DNA from: CF-118 sp035934385 | Lineage (GTDB): Bacteria; Chloroflexota; Dormibacteria; Dormibacterales; Dormibacteraceae | Reading direction: 5' to 3' | DNA: 64,000 bases | Assembly (NCBI GenBank): GCA_035934385.1 | Contig: DASYXY010000027.1 | Span: 1 to 64,000 of the forward strand | Shown here: one piece after another, positions 62,517-64,000 of the stretch | Position numbering within the stretch: position 1 is the stretch's first letter | Layout: every line of letters begins with the position of its first letter | The notes under the pieces: model-generated | What the model was told of the DNA's origin: nothing | What the model saw: the letters and a program-made list of their open reading frames with translations, nothing else | Databases searched by the model: none | Translations under genes and position numbers: made by a program

Positions 62517-63355
62517 GCTGGGCGCGCCCCGACCTTCGCAACCGCGGCGGCCGCCACCCTCACCGCGCGCTCGCCCGCGCGCAGTGGGCTCTCGCCGGCG
62601 ACCATCGCGATGCAGAACGCGGCTGCAAACGCGTCTCCCGCTCCAGTGGGATCGACCACTTCGGCCGCGGGCGAGGCGATGCGCCTCCCGCACACCATGC
62701 ACCCGGCCGCGCCGAGCTTGATGGCGGTCACGGGGGCGAGGCTGTCCAGTGCAACCGGCATCGCGTCCGACTCCGCGGCGGTGGCAAACAGTACATCGGG
62801 CTTGATCCGCGACAGCTCCGACATCATCCGCGCCGGTCCGTAGTCAATCAGTCCAGCGACCGATGACAGGTCGACCGACACCCGACCCTGACCGAGGCGG
62901 ACCATCTCGACCGCCGTGCGCGCGGCGGTCGCCAGAGGTTCCGCGAACAGCGAGTACGCGGGAACGTGGAGCATGTCCACGCCGGCGAACCACTCGGGCT
63001 GCAGGTCATCGCGCCGCAGCCCGACGCTCGCCCCGCGCTGCGTGGCCATGGTTCGCTCACCACCAGGTCCGATGAGGACGGCGATGGCGCCCGTCGGCTC
63101 GGCCGCACGCACCGCATGCACCTCGACGCCGTCCAACTCGAGCTCCGCCACCAGGCGGCGGCCTGCGTCGTCGTCGCCCACGCGCGTGACCAGGCGCGAT
63201 CGCTCACCGAGCGACGCAACCCACGCGCAGAAGTTCGCGGCCTGGCCGCCACCACCGACGCGAATCGACGCAGGCGTGTCGTCGTTGGTACGAAGGTCAC
63301 CATGGGGTGCGATCGTGATGTCCAGAACGAGATCACCAATCGCCGCCAGCAGCAT
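62513..63355 (-). CDS. PfkB-family sugar/nucleoside kinase, probable pseudouridine kinase
   Basis: Ribokinase-fold enzyme of 280 residues. AAIGDLVLDITI begins the fold, RVGGGGQAANFCAWVASLG is the substrate-binding motif, and VVDPTGAGDAFAAAFC contains the catalytic Asp and anion hole. It phosphorylates a sugar or nucleoside. The 4-base overlap with psuG makes pseudouridine the most likely substrate. The longer frame upstream of ATG 63355 is not supported. Confidence 0.88.
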   Translation of the reverse strand: MLLAAIGDLVLDITIAPHGDLRTNDDTPASIRVGGGGQAANFCAWVASLGERSRLVTRVGDDDAGRRLVAELELDGVEVHAVRAAEPTGAIAVLIGPGGERTMATQRGASVGLRRDDLQPEWFAGVDMLHVPAYSLFAEPLATAARTAVEMVRLGQGRVSVDLSSVAGLIDYGPARMMSELSRIKPDVLFATAAESDAMPVALDSLAPVTAIKLGAAGCMVCGRRIASPAAEVVDPTGAGDAFAAAFCIAMVAGESPLRAGERAVRVAAAAVAKVGARPA

Positions 63356-63427
63356 TTCACGAGGATAGCCGCGCGAGTTCCTGATGAAATCCTGAGCTGG
63401 GCCTGATCTAATCTCTCGTTGACAAGG

Positions 63428-64000
63428 GTGGGGACCCGAACGCCAGCCGGTGCCGCTCCGCGCGCCTCCCGGAAGGTGGCGACGATTCGTCGCCAAACTG
63501 GGGAATCGACGCCTGCAAAAGAGCCGCTCATCAAGCTCAGCGCGGTCAGGAAGCTCTTCGGCAAGCGCGCGGTGATCGACAAGCTCGACCTCACCGTCGC
63601 CCCGGGCGAGCTCGTCGAGGTGATCGGCCCGAGCGGAGTGGGGAAGACCACGCTGCTCCGGCTGCTGCACGGCCAGCTGCGGCCGAGCGAAGGCGAGGTC
63701 TGGGTCGAGGGCCGCGCGCTGCACAGGTGGTGGCGCCGCGACCTCGACCGCATTCGGCGCGACGTCTCGTTCCTGTTCCAGGAGCAGCGCCTGCTAGGCC
63801 GCCTGACCGCTATCGAAAACGTCGAGCTGGGGCTGATGGTCAACGAGCCCGCAACTCCCTATCGCGAGATCCGCCGGCGGGCGGCAGGTGCGCTCGACGC
63901 GCTCGGTGTGGGCCACCGCCGTGACGCCTACCCGCACCAGCTTTCGGCCGGCGAGCGGCAGCGAGTCGCCGTGGCGCGGGCGCTTGTGGGCCGGCCGCGC
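63428..64000 (+). CDS. ABC ATPase, FtsE-like, 3' end missing
   Basis: Open frame running off the right edge, at least 190 codons. IGPSGVGKTTLLRLL is Walker A, SFLFQEQRLLGRLTAIENV the Q-loop block, and LSAGERQRVAVARALVG the signature motif. GKRAVIDKLDLTVAPGELVEV begins the fold. FtsE normally partners FtsX in division, and FtsX should lie to the right if so. The GTG at 63428 is used; GTG 63476 is an alternative because the first 30 residues look unlike FtsE. The 73 bases before the start, opposite the kinase gene, must hold divergent promoters; a TTGACA lies at 63419-63424. Confidence 0.75.
   Translation, partial: MGTRTPAGAAPRASRKVATIRRQTGESTPAKEPLIKLSAVRKLFGKRAVIDKLDLTVAPGELVEVIGPSGVGKTTLLRLLHGQLRPSEGEVWVEGRALHRWWRRDLDRIRRDVSFLFQEQRLLGRLTAIENVELGLMVNEPATPYREIRRRAAGALDALGVGHRRDAYPHQLSAGERQRVAVARALVGRPR

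Overview
The window is about 64 kb of GC-rich, gene-dense bacterial chromosome with no rRNA, tRNA, prophage, transposase or CRISPR array. Genes are packed into operons in which the stop of one gene overlaps the start of the next (ATGA, GTGA, TTGA), and no gap between genes reaches 300 bases. A short housekeeping-type sigma factor, a DosR/DosS-like two-component pair, MpaB-family and ABC1-kinase proteins and a split cytochrome b suggest a soil-type, non-proteobacterial lineage. Chloroflexota, Dormibacterota or a deep actinobacterium would fit. This is inference, because no marker gene for taxonomy is present.

Layout. 1-5828 (+): a six-gene acyl-CoA catabolic operon, cut at the left edge. 5901-8600 (-) and 8636-11707 (+): an amine/guanidino-compound degradation group (ALDH7-type dehydrogenase, DAO-type flavoprotein, ureohydrolase, SDR, class III aminotransferase), which runs on into a cyclase-like DUF2652 protein and an aquaporin. 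13500-18979 (+): an operon of a membrane-anchored solute-binding-like protein, a TelA-like protein, a lipoprotein fusing a binding domain to a VWA domain and an XpaC-like membrane protein, followed by DUF1801 and ankyrin genes. This cassette is the best candidate for an undescribed system. 18954-23322 (-): an aminotransferase/Rieske oxygenase pair, a small membrane protein and a Y-family DNA polymerase. 23434-30167 (-): a histidine kinase, response regulator, ABC ATPase and giant FtsX-type permease module. 30223-34723: LysE exporter, glutamate dehydrogenase, DJ-1/PfpI protein, thioesterase and a winged-helix protein.

34814-48746 is a purine and pyrimidine salvage/catabolism island. Cytosine deaminase diverges from an NCS1 permease - DUF3830 - allantoate amidohydrolase - allantoinase operon. 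That operon converges on an eight-gene operon running adenine deaminase, OHCU decarboxylase, HIU hydrolase, urate oxidase, three xanthine dehydrogenase subunits and an 8-oxoguanine/guanine-type deaminase. Together they can take adenine, guanine and xanthine to allantoate and beyond. A pair of TTTGTATACAAA-like palindromes sits upstream of the island.

48890-64000 holds MpaB, ABC1 kinase, the sigma factor, an unusual cytochrome b complex with a 46-residue membrane subunit, a DosRS-like pair, a magnesium-type P-ATPase, YceI, a metallophosphoesterase, a pseudouridine degradation pair with a hotdog thioesterase, and the start of an FtsE-like ABC ATPase cut by the right edge.

Non-coding structure includes two copies of a paired-palindrome repeat (near 5.85 kb and 23.39 kb), a REP-like palindrome inserted in frame inside the xanthine dehydrogenase large subunit, and one clear intrinsic terminator.
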